Positions 15,336-22,655 of a DNA stretch of 29,956 bases are shown piece after piece. A program made the position numbers and the translations under genes. A model generated the notes under the pieces. It saw only the letters and a list, made by a program, of their open reading frames with translations, searched no databases and was not told the origin of the DNA. The number at the start of each line of letters is the position of its first letter. Positions within the stretch are counted from its first letter, which is position 1. Source of the DNA: a virus; the IMG/VR virus record IMGVR_UViG_3300048014_000404, positions 1 through 29,956 of that record; one strand, written 5' to 3'.

Positions 15336-15896
15336 TCATGCGAGATTCGCCTTGGCATAGCGGGCGATCACGCTGGCGACGAAGGGGCTGACATCCTTCT
15401 GCGCGTAAGCCGTGGTCGCCATGCCGCCCATGCTTTCGGAGACTTTGCCCAGCCGGTCGCGCCCGCGATAGCGCAGGCCCACCAGCTCCATCACGGCCTC
15501 GGCGACGTCGGCGGGGGCTGAGGCATATCCGGCGGTATAGGTCACCGCGACATTGGCAAGCGCGCGGTTGAACCAGTGGCCGAACAGCAGGATGACATTG
15601 CCGTTCAGCCGCCAACCCGACTGTCCAGGCACCATCGCCTGCGGGACCGGAATATTGTCGATACTGAGCGAGGTCACGCTGGTGACTGGCGTTTGCCGCA
15701 GATAGAGCCGGCCATTGCCCTTGCCGTCATAGAGCTCGCTATAGCTCTGCTCCAGGATCGACCGCGCGCAGGCCGTCACGAAGAAGGCGCTGGCCGCCGA
15801 AATCAGACGGGACAGCACCGCGTCGTCGTTGGATTGCAAATCGCCGCCCAGATAGGCTTTGACGTCGCCCAAGGAAACGAGATCGCCTTCGGCCAT
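15336..15896 (-). CDS. Head-tail connector (gp6-like)
   Basis: A 186-residue, mainly helical protein. It opens with LVSLGDVKAYLGG, then DDAVLSRLISAASAFFVTAC, a beta pair YDGKGNGRLYLRQTPVTSVT, and a helix DVAEAVMELVGLRYRGRDR. This is the pattern of phage gp6-like head-tail connector proteins. AGGAGG lies about 7 nt before the ATG. It follows the capsid gene, as expected. Its last ~40 codons have a degenerate second copy at 13515-13634. Its stop overlaps an ATG (ATGATT) that opens no convincing gene, whereas the remnant's equivalent ATGAT is the real gp10 start. Confidence 0.82.
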   Translation of the reverse strand: MAEGDLVSLGDVKAYLGGDLQSNDDAVLSRLISAASAFFVTACARSILEQSYSELYDGKGNGRLYLRQTPVTSVTSLSIDNIPVPQAMVPGQSGWRLNGNVILLFGHWFNRALANVAVTYTAGYASAPADVAEAVMELVGLRYRGRDRLGKVSESMGGMATTAYAQKDVSPFVASVIARYAKANLA

Positions 15897-15958
15897 CCGA
15901 TACCCTCCTCAAGATTCGAGGTGGCCGGCCCCCGGATTGGCGAGGGCCGGCGACCCGA

Positions 15959-17446
15959 TCAGCCGTTGGCGATATTGGCGATAACGCCCATCGCGAAGGG
16001 CGCGTAGACAGCCAGTACCTCCTCGGCATAGACGCCGAACTCGTAGGCGCGGGTCTTCAGCGGCCAATCCATCCGGTAATAGTCGCGCCGCGTCTTCACC
16101 TCGGCGACGTTGGGCACGTTGCTGGACTGGTACTGGGCCGGCAGATTCTCGGCCCAGCCGATGATCGTGCCCGGCGGCACGAACGGGTGGATCTTGACCG
16201 GAATCTTGTAGCCGCCGTCGAGCGCGAACGGGTTGTAGTAATATTCCACCACCCCGTTGGCGACGATCGCGAACGGGTCCTGCCCGTCGGTGGTATAGCG
16301 CAGCAGCGGGGCCGAGCTGCTGCTGAGCACCTTGTTGGTGATGCCGCGTTGCTCCTGGCTGTTGACGTAGAGCACGGTCGGGCTGACCTGATACAGGTCC
16401 CACATTTTCTCCAGCATCAGGTCGATCTCATTTACCGAGCCGCGGCCCGAACTGGTCAGGGTCGTCCCGGCGCCCGCCGTCCCGGTCTCCAGATAGTTCA
16501 CATAGGCGCCCGAGCTGGACTTCAATGCCGAGGTCAGCAGCCCGTCATAGGCCAAGCCGGAATTGGCCGAGCAGTCGGCGGTCACCGCCGTCGCCGCCTG
16601 GCTCGAGGCGTTCAGCGGGGCGGAGAAGGTGGCGCTGTTGATCGTCGTGATCGCCTGCAGCTTCTCCGACCCGGCAGGGCCAACATACCAGGCATAGCCC
16701 AGCGCGCCGACGATCGGCGTGACCGAGGCGGATAAGACTTGCCCCGATGTTACCACCTGTGTTGCGTTGGTCGATGGCGCGGAGGACCCGCCATTCAGAG
16801 TGAAACTGTTGCCGTCCGCCCCGGTGATGCTTTTCGAGGTGGCGACGCCGGCGGCGATGCTGGAATTGCGATAGCCTTCATAGGTCAGCGCCACCACGAT
16901 CACCGAATAGGTTGCCGCCGGCAAGGTCGCGCCCGATCCGCCGGCCGAGAGCGCCGGCGTCGCCGGCGTGCCGAGCTGCAAGCTGCCATTGCCGCCCAGG
17001 AAGGCATTCTCCTCCTTCAGCATCATTTTCTGCAGCAGGCGCATGGTCGCCACCGCCTGCACATCCTCGAAGCCCTGGGCGGCGGAGACGGCTTCGAAGG
17101 TGACCGAATCCTCCTCGCCGACCGTGGCGTAGGACGCCGAGCGGGTCGAGGTCGAATAGCTCATCCTGCCGGACCGCTGCCCTTCCGGCACCCAGCCCAT
17201 CGCGTCCCAGCCGGAGCCGATGATGGCATTGACCTGCCGCCAGTTGGTCGCCGTGCCGGTGCCGCCGCCGACGCGGGGCAGCACATTGCGGATCGGCGTC
17301 GCCGCCGGATAGAGATTTTTGGCCGAGGGTTGCAGGTCATAGGCGACCAGGCCGGTGCCGGTATTGATCGTTTTGGCCAGCATGTCGCCGTTGGCCAGCG
17401 CATCCTTCACCAGGGCGAGGGTCTCGGCGGTCGTCGTACCGTTCAT
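15959..17446 (-). CDS. Major capsid protein, HK97-like with inserted beta domain
   Basis: A 495-residue protein. N-terminal features include TAETLALVKDALANGDMLA, AATPIRNVLPRVGGGTGTA and DSVTFEAVSAAQGFEDVQA. The C-terminal features are VNEIDLMLEKMWDLYQVSP and a late FVPPGTIIGWAENLP, as in phage major capsid proteins. Between about residues 155 and 290 lies a beta-rich insert (LPAATYSVIVVALTYEGYRN, then LGYAWYVGPAGSEKL) resembling an Ig/fibronectin-like domain, so the chain is longer than a typical ~300-400-residue capsid. I chose the ATG at 17446, with GGAG 9 nt upstream; ATG at 17461 lacks a Shine-Dalgarno. No separate decoration or scaffold gene is recognised, so the insert may decorate the shell. 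Confidence 0.8.
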   Translation of the reverse strand: MNGTTTAETLALVKDALANGDMLAKTINTGTGLVAYDLQPSAKNLYPAATPIRNVLPRVGGGTGTATNWRQVNAIIGSGWDAMGWVPEGQRSGRMSYSTSTRSASYATVGEEDSVTFEAVSAAQGFEDVQAVATMRLLQKMMLKEENAFLGGNGSLQLGTPATPALSAGGSGATLPAATYSVIVVALTYEGYRNSSIAAGVATSKSITGADGNSFTLNGGSSAPSTNATQVVTSGQVLSASVTPIVGALGYAWYVGPAGSEKLQAITTINSATFSAPLNASSQAATAVTADCSANSGLAYDGLLTSALKSSSGAYVNYLETGTAGAGTTLTSSGRGSVNEIDLMLEKMWDLYQVSPTVLYVNSQEQRGITNKVLSSSSAPLLRYTTDGQDPFAIVANGVVEYYYNPFALDGGYKIPVKIHPFVPPGTIIGWAENLPAQYQSSNVPNVAEVKTRRDYYRMDWPLKTRAYEFGVYAEEVLAVYAPFAMGVIANIANG

Positions 17447-17647
17447 GAAATCAGGCTCCATCTGAAGGGACGGGACGCCATCCGGCGTTCCCTCTCGCCT
17501 TGCCCAAGGGCGCGTTGATAGTTCCGGATGGCGGGCTTCACCGGCCGGAAGGTCGATCCTTGCGATACTGCGTTGCGCCTGCGGCACCCTGGCGCGGTTG
17601 CGCCGGCCCGATCGGCGGGCCTACCAACGCAGGACCGTAGAGATTGG

Positions 17648-18361
17648 ATGTTGTCGATGTCGTCTGAACTGGAAATGCTCGTCACCGCCTTCGAGCGGGA
17701 CAACGCCGCGCTGGTGGCTCCGACCCAGGCCATGCTGGCCGGCTTCATCGCCGACCGGCCGCTGCATGCCCGCTTCATGAACACGCTGTCGATGCTGGAG
17801 CACCTGGGCAGCCACAAGATCATGGCGACCCAGCACGGCCCGCATATCGACCTGCCGACGCTGAAGCACCTGGCCGAGGAAACCCGTCACGCCTTCTTCT
17901 TCAAACGCCACGCCAACCGCGAGGCCGGCCGCGAGATGACCAGCGCCGTAACCGATATGATCACGCCTTTGGCCGCCCGCCGCTATTTCCAGCGGCTCGA
18001 GGCCGAAATGGTCCGCGCCTTCCCGGCGAACATCCATCCCCGCGCCGTCTACCTCACCATGTCGATAATCGTCGAATTCCGCGCCGTTTGGGGTTACCGC
18101 CTCTATCAGGCGGCGCTGGTCCGCGCCGGCAGTCTGGTGTCGCTCAAAAGCCTGCTGGCCGAGGAGAGCGGGCATTTGACGGATATGGCGCAGCGGCTGA
18201 GCGGTTTGGGTGAACTCGATATGGCACGGTTGCGCGGGTTTTGCGCTTTAGAATCGGCACTTTATGGCAGGTTGCTAGGCGCCTTCGCCGAGGCGGTTGA
18301 GCATCACCAAGCGGCATCGTCTGAAAGAGAATTTGATGCTGCTCGCGCCTGCTTTGGGTAA
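17648..18361 (+). CDS. Ferritin-like diiron protein
   Basis: A 237-residue, fully helical protein with a classic diiron carboxylate layout: E51 in MLEHLGSHK, E78-T-R-H81 in LAEETRHAFF, E143 in IIVEFRAVWGY, and E173-S-G-H176 in LLAEESGHL. The spacings (27 residues to the first ExxH, 29 between the second Glu and the second ExxH) match ferritin-like oxidase or oxygenase bundles. Iron binding and a redox role are inferred from family knowledge; the substrate is unknown. I chose the ATG at 17648 because the ~40 in-frame residues upstream look non-coding, though no strong Shine-Dalgarno is seen. It points away from the capsid gene, is GC-rich like the host, and is not a usual virion gene. It heads the plus-strand cargo island. 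Confidence 0.62.
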   Translation: MLSMSSELEMLVTAFERDNAALVAPTQAMLAGFIADRPLHARFMNTLSMLEHLGSHKIMATQHGPHIDLPTLKHLAEETRHAFFFKRHANREAGREMTSAVTDMITPLAARRYFQRLEAEMVRAFPANIHPRAVYLTMSIIVEFRAVWGYRLYQAALVRAGSLVSLKSLLAEESGHLTDMAQRLSGLGELDMARLRGFCALESALYGRLLGAFAEAVEHHQAASSEREFDAARACFG

Positions 18362-18433
18362 CACTTCCGGCATGTCGTCTGGGACGATGGCGATCAGAAA
18401 GTTTATCTTGAAATGCACCTTGATCGTTTTTTC

Positions 18434-18462
18434 TTGTTAGATCATCACGGCGGTTCGATAAT
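18434..18462 (+). promoter_or_regulatory. Candidate sigma-70 promoter of the OST-HTH operon
   Basis: TTGTTA and GATAAT are separated by exactly 17 bp, giving four and five matches to the consensus hexamers. The site lies in an AT-rich 165-bp gap, about 65 bp upstream of the TTG start at 18527. It would drive the two-gene plus-strand operon independently of the late genes. Confidence 0.45.
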
Positions 18463-18526
18463 ACCAATGCTGAAAACATCTCTGATTGTCCTAGTCGACC
18501 TACGCTCCTAAAATAAGGAATGAATT

Positions 18527-19228
18527 TTGTCAGACTCCGACACCCACGCCGTAGCGGAGCGCATCAAAGAATATGTATTGCAGCATTGGGCTGAGAGTAG
18601 AAATGCGCTGTTGCTATCTAAAATAGGTGCACGACTAAGGCAGGATGAGCCTCATTCCGTCGAAATTATCGGCAAGAGCCTTCGATTGTTTATCGATGCG
18701 ATTCCAGAAATCGCGGTCATTCAGCATCCGAATATCAGAGAAAGGGTAGGGGCCATTCCCGCTGATGTCGTGGGGCTCCATCCACCTGAGGAATTGCTAG
18801 CGCAGAGCGCCCCGGGGACAGCAAGGCCGTCCCTTCGCAGAGATTTTTGGGAAGCATTCTATCGTCCCATCAATGGGCGTAGATTCGTTTTACTGCATAA
18901 GAACGATGTTGGCGGTTTTTCGATTGATGATTTTGATGCTCCACCCCAAACTTCAGAAATTTCGGTAGAGATACTTGCTTCCGATTTAATCTCAGTTTCT
19001 AGAGAGATTAATCGTACGGACGCAATTTGGGAAAAAATAAGAGCTTGGTGTCAGCGAAACAATTTGAAAATCGACCTCTTCGTACTAAAAAGCCACACTC
19101 CGTCTTCAAGTTTTCAGAGTAGTAAGTCGTCTACCTTGTTATTAAAAGCGATCGAAAATTTGTCAGTCGAAGATCAGAAAAGGATATCTATTCCATTGGA
19201 TATACTGATTAAAATTATAGGAACTTAA
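18527..19228 (+). CDS. OST-HTH/LOTUS-like domain protein
   Basis: A 233-residue protein. Residues about 8-80 look like an OST-HTH (LOTUS) winged helix: ERIKEYVLQHWAESRNALLL, then SKIGARLRQ and IGKSLRLFIDAIPEIAVI. The remaining ~150 residues contain FWEAFYRPINGRRFVLLHK and a charged C-terminal helical part that I do not recognise. LOTUS domains bind RNA in known cases; RNA binding here is inferred. It starts with TTG, with AAGGAA 6 nt upstream and an in-frame TGA just before it, so no longer start exists. The TAA overlaps the next ATG by one base (TAATG), indicating coupling. Codon use and AT content differ sharply from the phage core, a sign of transfer. Confidence 0.5.
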   Translation: MSDSDTHAVAERIKEYVLQHWAESRNALLLSKIGARLRQDEPHSVEIIGKSLRLFIDAIPEIAVIQHPNIRERVGAIPADVVGLHPPEELLAQSAPGTARPSLRRDFWEAFYRPINGRRFVLLHKNDVGGFSIDDFDAPPQTSEISVEILASDLISVSREINRTDAIWEKIRAWCQRNNLKIDLFVLKSHTPSSSFQSSKSSTLLLKAIENLSVEDQKRISIPLDILIKIIGT

Positions 19229-20088
19229 TGGACTCCGCACAGCACATTCTCTTTATAGGTGCTTCGCCTTCAGTTGCTTCAGAACTCGCGAGAATCAAAA
19301 AGAGCTTTCGAAATACATGTATTACAGCTCCGGCTGCTCGAAAGCATGAGCGAGGTTTGTCTATAGCGGCAAGCGAAAAGGCACTTAAAGACCTCGTAAA
19401 GATTTTGTCTGTCGGATCAAATACCGAAGATGCAAGACTCTGCGTCTTTAGCTATGAATCGGTTAACCAAAACGAGAATAAAGAATTTAATCGGTTTTGG
19501 CATCCTGGTGCCTGGACGGAACTGCTTCCGCTATCACTTAGCAATCAACCAGCTGCTACTCGAATTCATATTGAGAGGCGACTTCGCGACATCCAAATAT
19601 GTCTCCACGAAATTTCCAACCATGTTTATAGAAGGCGCCGACGTTCACCCTTGTCTTTGCCGATTAAAAATTTCGATTCAGATGTTTCTAGAAAAATAAG
19701 TGATCTAAATTGGTACAAAAATAAGGACAAAGCTTCCATCGTTAGTTTTCTTCAGGGTCTACAGCGATCCTTCGTGGGTCAATGGTCAGCAAAAGGGGGG
19801 CACGTTGATAACCGAAACCTTTGTTACTCTCCCGCGAAGGATGAAATCTGTCATGGCCTACCCCACCCTGTTGGTTCAACCGACGGTTGTTTCTTGAAAG
19901 GCCGATTTAGATTTGGCGTCGCCTTATACCCAGGATTTCACTACGACGTAACGGACAATCGATCTCGCACGCTTGCCTGCACGCTCGTTGATTGTAACGG
20001 AGAACAAAGAGACCTCCGTTCTGAGAACCGCACCTACATCAATGTGTTTCCAAACGACCATCTGCTCCCTGCATTGAGATCTGCTTAA
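19228..20088 (+). CDS. Unrecognised protein coupled to the OST-HTH gene
   Basis: A 286-residue protein I do not recognise. The N-terminus looks like a Rossmann-type strand-turn (HILFIGASPSVASELARI), followed by a helical middle with a basic run YRRRRRSP near residue 130. The C-terminal ~100 residues are beta-rich and carry several His and Cys residues: CHGLPHPVGSTDGCF, YPGFHYDV and YINVFPNDHLLP. The H-Y-D and N-D-H motifs are plausible active-site or metal-ligand candidates, but this is not proven. The ATG overlaps the upstream TAA. The gene ends just before a hairpin terminator. It is AT-rich, without membrane segments or signal peptide. A two-gene defence or superinfection-exclusion unit is one explanation. 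Confidence 0.6.
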   Translation: MDSAQHILFIGASPSVASELARIKKSFRNTCITAPAARKHERGLSIAASEKALKDLVKILSVGSNTEDARLCVFSYESVNQNENKEFNRFWHPGAWTELLPLSLSNQPAATRIHIERRLRDIQICLHEISNHVYRRRRRSPLSLPIKNFDSDVSRKISDLNWYKNKDKASIVSFLQGLQRSFVGQWSAKGGHVDNRNLCYSPAKDEICHGLPHPVGSTDGCFLKGRFRFGVALYPGFHYDVTDNRSRTLACTLVDCNGEQRDLRSENRTYINVFPNDHLLPALRSA

Positions 20089-20094
20089 AACGCA

Positions 20095-20119
20095 AACAGG
20101 GCGCAATTTGCGCCCTGTT
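20095..20119. terminator. Hairpin terminator, possibly bidirectional
   Basis: ACAGGGCGCAA and TTGCGCCCTGT are perfectly complementary around one T (loop AATTT in practice), directly after the operon stop at 20088. On the minus strand the stem is followed by TTTGCGTTTT, and on the plus strand by CGTGTTT. Minus-strand late transcription would have to read through it to reach the capsid gene. Confidence 0.6.
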
Positions 20120-20133
20120 CGTGTTTCGATCAG

Positions 20134-20160
20134 TCACTTCGCCGCGGAGTGATCTTTTTA
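20134..20160 (+). terminator. Rho-independent terminator of the plus-strand operon
   Basis: TCACTTCG and CGGAGTGA form an 8-bp stem (one T-G wobble) with a three-base loop, followed immediately by TCTTTTTATT. It is a second terminator 40 bp after the first, ending the OST-HTH operon. Confidence 0.65.
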
Positions 20161-20185
20161 TTCAGACCCTCGCCGTGTGCCGGGT

Positions 20186-20458
20186 TTCAGCCTCTCTGAC
20201 GTCATGGCTGAAGCTGCACATTCACGATCCCCCTATACGCGCGCGGACTGAACACGACATCGTATAGGCTTCTCGACGGATATCGACGGTTATCTATATG
20301 CATACCTCTGAGGTGCCGTCAATCAAACTGGAGTTAACCGTTTGATTGAATCTGAACCCAATACCTAGGATTGGGTTCAGATCCGCTCCCATACAAGGGC
20401 GGATACCTTAGACGTATTTGAGGGCTTCCGTGGTAGTTTTCAACCAGGCTGTCTAAGG
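20186..20458. ncRNA. Candidate structured RNA or hairpin array
   Basis: No gene is seen in 20089-20474. The stretch is built of consecutive stem-loops: TTCAGCC/GGCTGAA (20186-20212), CCTATACG/CGTATAGG (20232-20268), GACGG/CCGTC enclosing ACCTCTGAGGT (20285-20320), TCAATCAAAC/GTTTGATTGA (20319-20349), a perfect 13-bp stem ATCTGAACCCAAT with loop ACCTAGG (20350-20382), ATCCG/CGGAT (20381-20404), and CCTTAGAC/GTCTAAGG (20406-20458). Adjacent stems share or nearly share boundaries, unlike random sequence. It matches no RNA family that I recall. The transcribed strand is unknown: it lies downstream of two plus-strand terminators, and also directly after the prohead protease gene on the minus strand. 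A DNA-level recombination or packaging site is the alternative. Confidence 0.5.
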
Positions 20459-20474
20459 AAGAAGAGGACGATCC

Positions 20475-21275
20475 CTACCCATTCGCAAGCCGCTCGATCT
20501 GCCCCAGCGTCAGCGGCTGCCGCAGCGCCCGCTTCGTCAGCTCCACCGGATCGCTGGTAACCGCCTCGGCGGACCGAAACCCGCCCAGCCGATCGGTGGA
20601 TTTCTCGATCGGCACCGCGCGCAGCGCCGCCTTGCGCTCCGCCGGCATCCGGGCGAGTGCCTTTTTCAGCGCGTCGTGCTCGGCGATCAGGCCGGCGATC
20701 TTGTCGGCCATGTCATCGCCCTGCTCGTCATCTCCGGCATCGTCGTCCAAAGCGCAGCCGTCGCAGGCGGCGCCCAGGGCGACCGCCTGATCGTGAATGG
20801 CCTGGATCGTGGCAAGGTCGGCAGCCGAGTTGCGCGCACCGACCTTTTCCACGGCTTCGGCCTTATACATGGTGAACACCGCCTCGGGGTTGGCGGGCCG
20901 GTCGACCAGGCTGATCTCCGAGAGTTTCACGCCGGTGATCACATGCTTCTGCGCCCGGTCGCGCCCGACCACGCTGCCGCCGATGGAAAAGCCCTTATAG
21001 ACGCCGGCGGTCACCTTCTCCCATGCGGTCGGGTCGACGATATGGGCGGCGAGGAACAGGCCGCGCGCGTCCATCTCCGCCTCCGTCGCCACGCCCACGG
21101 CCGAGGGCTGGTGCATCTCGCGGATATTGGCGAAACGCATATAGTCGGGCAGGGCCGCCTCCAGCGCCTCGCGCTTCACGATCTCGCCCTGGCTGTCCAG
21201 CGCCTCGGTCGAGGCATAGCCGAACACCATCTGCTGGTCCTCGTCGATCTTGGTGATTGGGGCGTAGAGTTTCAT
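20475..21275 (-). CDS. Prohead serine protease, XkdF-like, with C-terminal scaffold-like region
   Basis: A 266-residue protein. Residues 1-130 form the protease: QQMVFGYASTEALDSQGEIV, H55 in REMHQPSAVG, S97 in YKGFSIGGSVVGR, then LSEISLVDRPANPEA. This is the XkdF/S78-type prohead protease pattern with a His/Ser catalytic pair. The C-terminal half is acidic and helical (DDDAGDDEQGDDMADKIAGL and following helix), likely a fused scaffold that is removed during maturation. Its ATG overlaps the portal TGA (ATGA at 21272-21275). Normally the capsid gene would follow directly; here 3 kb of opposite-strand cargo intervenes. Confidence 0.85.
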   Translation of the reverse strand: MKLYAPITKIDEDQQMVFGYASTEALDSQGEIVKREALEAALPDYMRFANIREMHQPSAVGVATEAEMDARGLFLAAHIVDPTAWEKVTAGVYKGFSIGGSVVGRDRAQKHVITGVKLSEISLVDRPANPEAVFTMYKAEAVEKVGARNSAADLATIQAIHDQAVALGAACDGCALDDDAGDDEQGDDMADKIAGLIAEHDALKKALARMPAERKAALRAVPIEKSTDRLGGFRSAEAVTSDPVELTKRALRQPLTLGQIERLANG

Positions 21276-22648
21276 GAATTGTCTCCATTGGAATTATCCG
21301 CATCGGGGGTGGCGCCTTTGAGGACGCTCTCGAGCGTCACCGCGCCTGCGCCGGTATAGATCAGCAGCGTGTCGCCGCCTTCGACCGGGTCCTGGCCGGC
21401 CTCGGCCCGGGCCTCGTTGATCGTCTTCAGCCCGGCTTTGAGCTTCATGTCGGTGATCTGCGCCTGCTTCAGCAGATCGTCCGATTTCTCGTCGATCCAT
21501 TCGAACTCCAGGTCCGGGTAGCCGAAATCATCCTCGATCACCTGATCGACCAGGCATTTGATCCACAGCATGATCGGGCCAAGCCCCTCGCTCAGCGCCA
21601 TTTCCTGAGCGTTGTCGGCGGTGGCGCGATTCATCTGGCGGGTGAAGGGCGCGGGCGAGGCGGAAAAGGCGTAGCAGACGATCCGCGCCAGCCATTCGTC
21701 GAAATCGTCCTTCAGCGGCGGTTCGCGCATCGGCTGATAGCGGAAGTCGGCCGGTACGAACTTGGCGTGCCGGCGCTCAGCCGTGTTGCCGGCCAGGATC
21801 GTGTCCCAATATTCCTGGAACTGGCCGATCTGCTCCATGGTCCAGTTTTGCGGCACACCGATCAGCGCGTCGGGCATATTGCCCTCGGTGAAATAGTGCA
21901 GCTGGGCCAGCTGGCGGCGCAGCGCGATATTGACCGTGGTGATGATCTGCTCGACCGGGGAGAAGCCGTAGATCTTGGCGGTGCGCGGGTTGCGCGGCAG
22001 ATAGATCAGCTCGTCACAGGAGAAATCGGCCTTGGGCACGCCGTGCAGAACCTGCTGATAGGCAGGGTCCGGCGCGGTGGGCGTGCGGCCCTGATCGTCG
22101 ATCAGCACCTTGATTGTGGCGCCGTCCACCGGCTCCAGCGCCAGCAGGGCGCCGCCGACGCTGCGCACTTTATAGAGCGTCGGCGCATCGATGACGAACA
22201 GATCCTCCAGCAGCATGCGCAGCCAGGTGCCCCAGCGATGGGCGCCGTCCGGCTTGCGGAAGAAGGATTCCAAGGCAGTGATGCGCGGGTCCGACGACGC
22301 GTTCGGCGTCTTCGCGCCTGCGGCGACTTTCGGCCGGATATTCCAGCGCAGGCGCTCGACCTGGTCTTTCCGCGTTTCGATCACCAGCCGCAGCAGGTCA
22401 TAGCTGTCGGCCAGGGCCCGCATCTGCGGGAATGAGACGCCCTCCTCCCCACGCGGCTGATACTGGATGTTCAGGCCCGAGCGGTAATCGAACCGCCTGG
22501 GTTCGGTGAAGACCGGGGCGGCGGGCTCCAGCGGCTGGAGCGGCCCGAACCAGTCGTCGGGCGCCACGCCGCGAATGGCATAGCGCATACCGGCCGCGAC
22601 CCGGCCGAGGAAGCCCGGCGGCTGCATGCCCTGGATCAGCGGCGTCAT
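21272..22648 (-). CDS. Portal protein
   Basis: A 458-residue protein with SPP1/HK97-type portal features. The N-terminal wing contains FPQMRALADSYDLLRLVIET. The stem region has ELIYLPRNPRTAKIYGFSPV and QIITTVNIALRRQLAQLHYF. The clip/crown region includes FSASPAPFTRQMNRATADNA, and the C-terminus has LKAGLKTINEARAEAGQDPV, a pattern shared by many portals. It forms the dodecameric DNA gate at the head vertex. I chose the ATG at 22648 because AAGG lies about 4 nt upstream and it clears the upstream stop; ATG at 22666 would overlap the preceding gene. Confidence 0.9.
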   Translation of the reverse strand: MTPLIQGMQPPGFLGRVAAGMRYAIRGVAPDDWFGPLQPLEPAAPVFTEPRRFDYRSGLNIQYQPRGEEGVSFPQMRALADSYDLLRLVIETRKDQVERLRWNIRPKVAAGAKTPNASSDPRITALESFFRKPDGAHRWGTWLRMLLEDLFVIDAPTLYKVRSVGGALLALEPVDGATIKVLIDDQGRTPTAPDPAYQQVLHGVPKADFSCDELIYLPRNPRTAKIYGFSPVEQIITTVNIALRRQLAQLHYFTEGNMPDALIGVPQNWTMEQIGQFQEYWDTILAGNTAERRHAKFVPADFRYQPMREPPLKDDFDEWLARIVCYAFSASPAPFTRQMNRATADNAQEMALSEGLGPIMLWIKCLVDQVIEDDFGYPDLEFEWIDEKSDDLLKQAQITDMKLKAGLKTINEARAEAGQDPVEGGDTLLIYTGAGAVTLESVLKGATPDADNSNGDNS

Positions 22649-22655
22649 TTTACCT

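Noticed and set aside
15160-15339. Gene beginning at the ATG that overlaps the connector stop
   Set aside because: The frame runs into the nuclease-fold gene in another frame and encodes no recognisable protein; the ATG is explained as part of the duplicated connector-gp10 junction.
17528-17647. Upstream extension of the ferritin-like protein
   Set aside because: The extra 40 residues are Arg/Pro-rich, lack helical character and a Shine-Dalgarno, and look like untranslated GC-rich sequence.
20350-20404. tRNA-like T-arm string GGGTTCAGATCC in the hairpin array
   Set aside because: No acceptor, D or anticodon stem can be built around it; the bases are part of a perfect 13-bp stem.
20095-20460. 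Hammerhead ribozyme, retron RNA or group II intron
   Set aside because: No CUGANGA/GAAA core on either strand, no reverse transcriptase in the window, and no domain V-like hairpin recognised.
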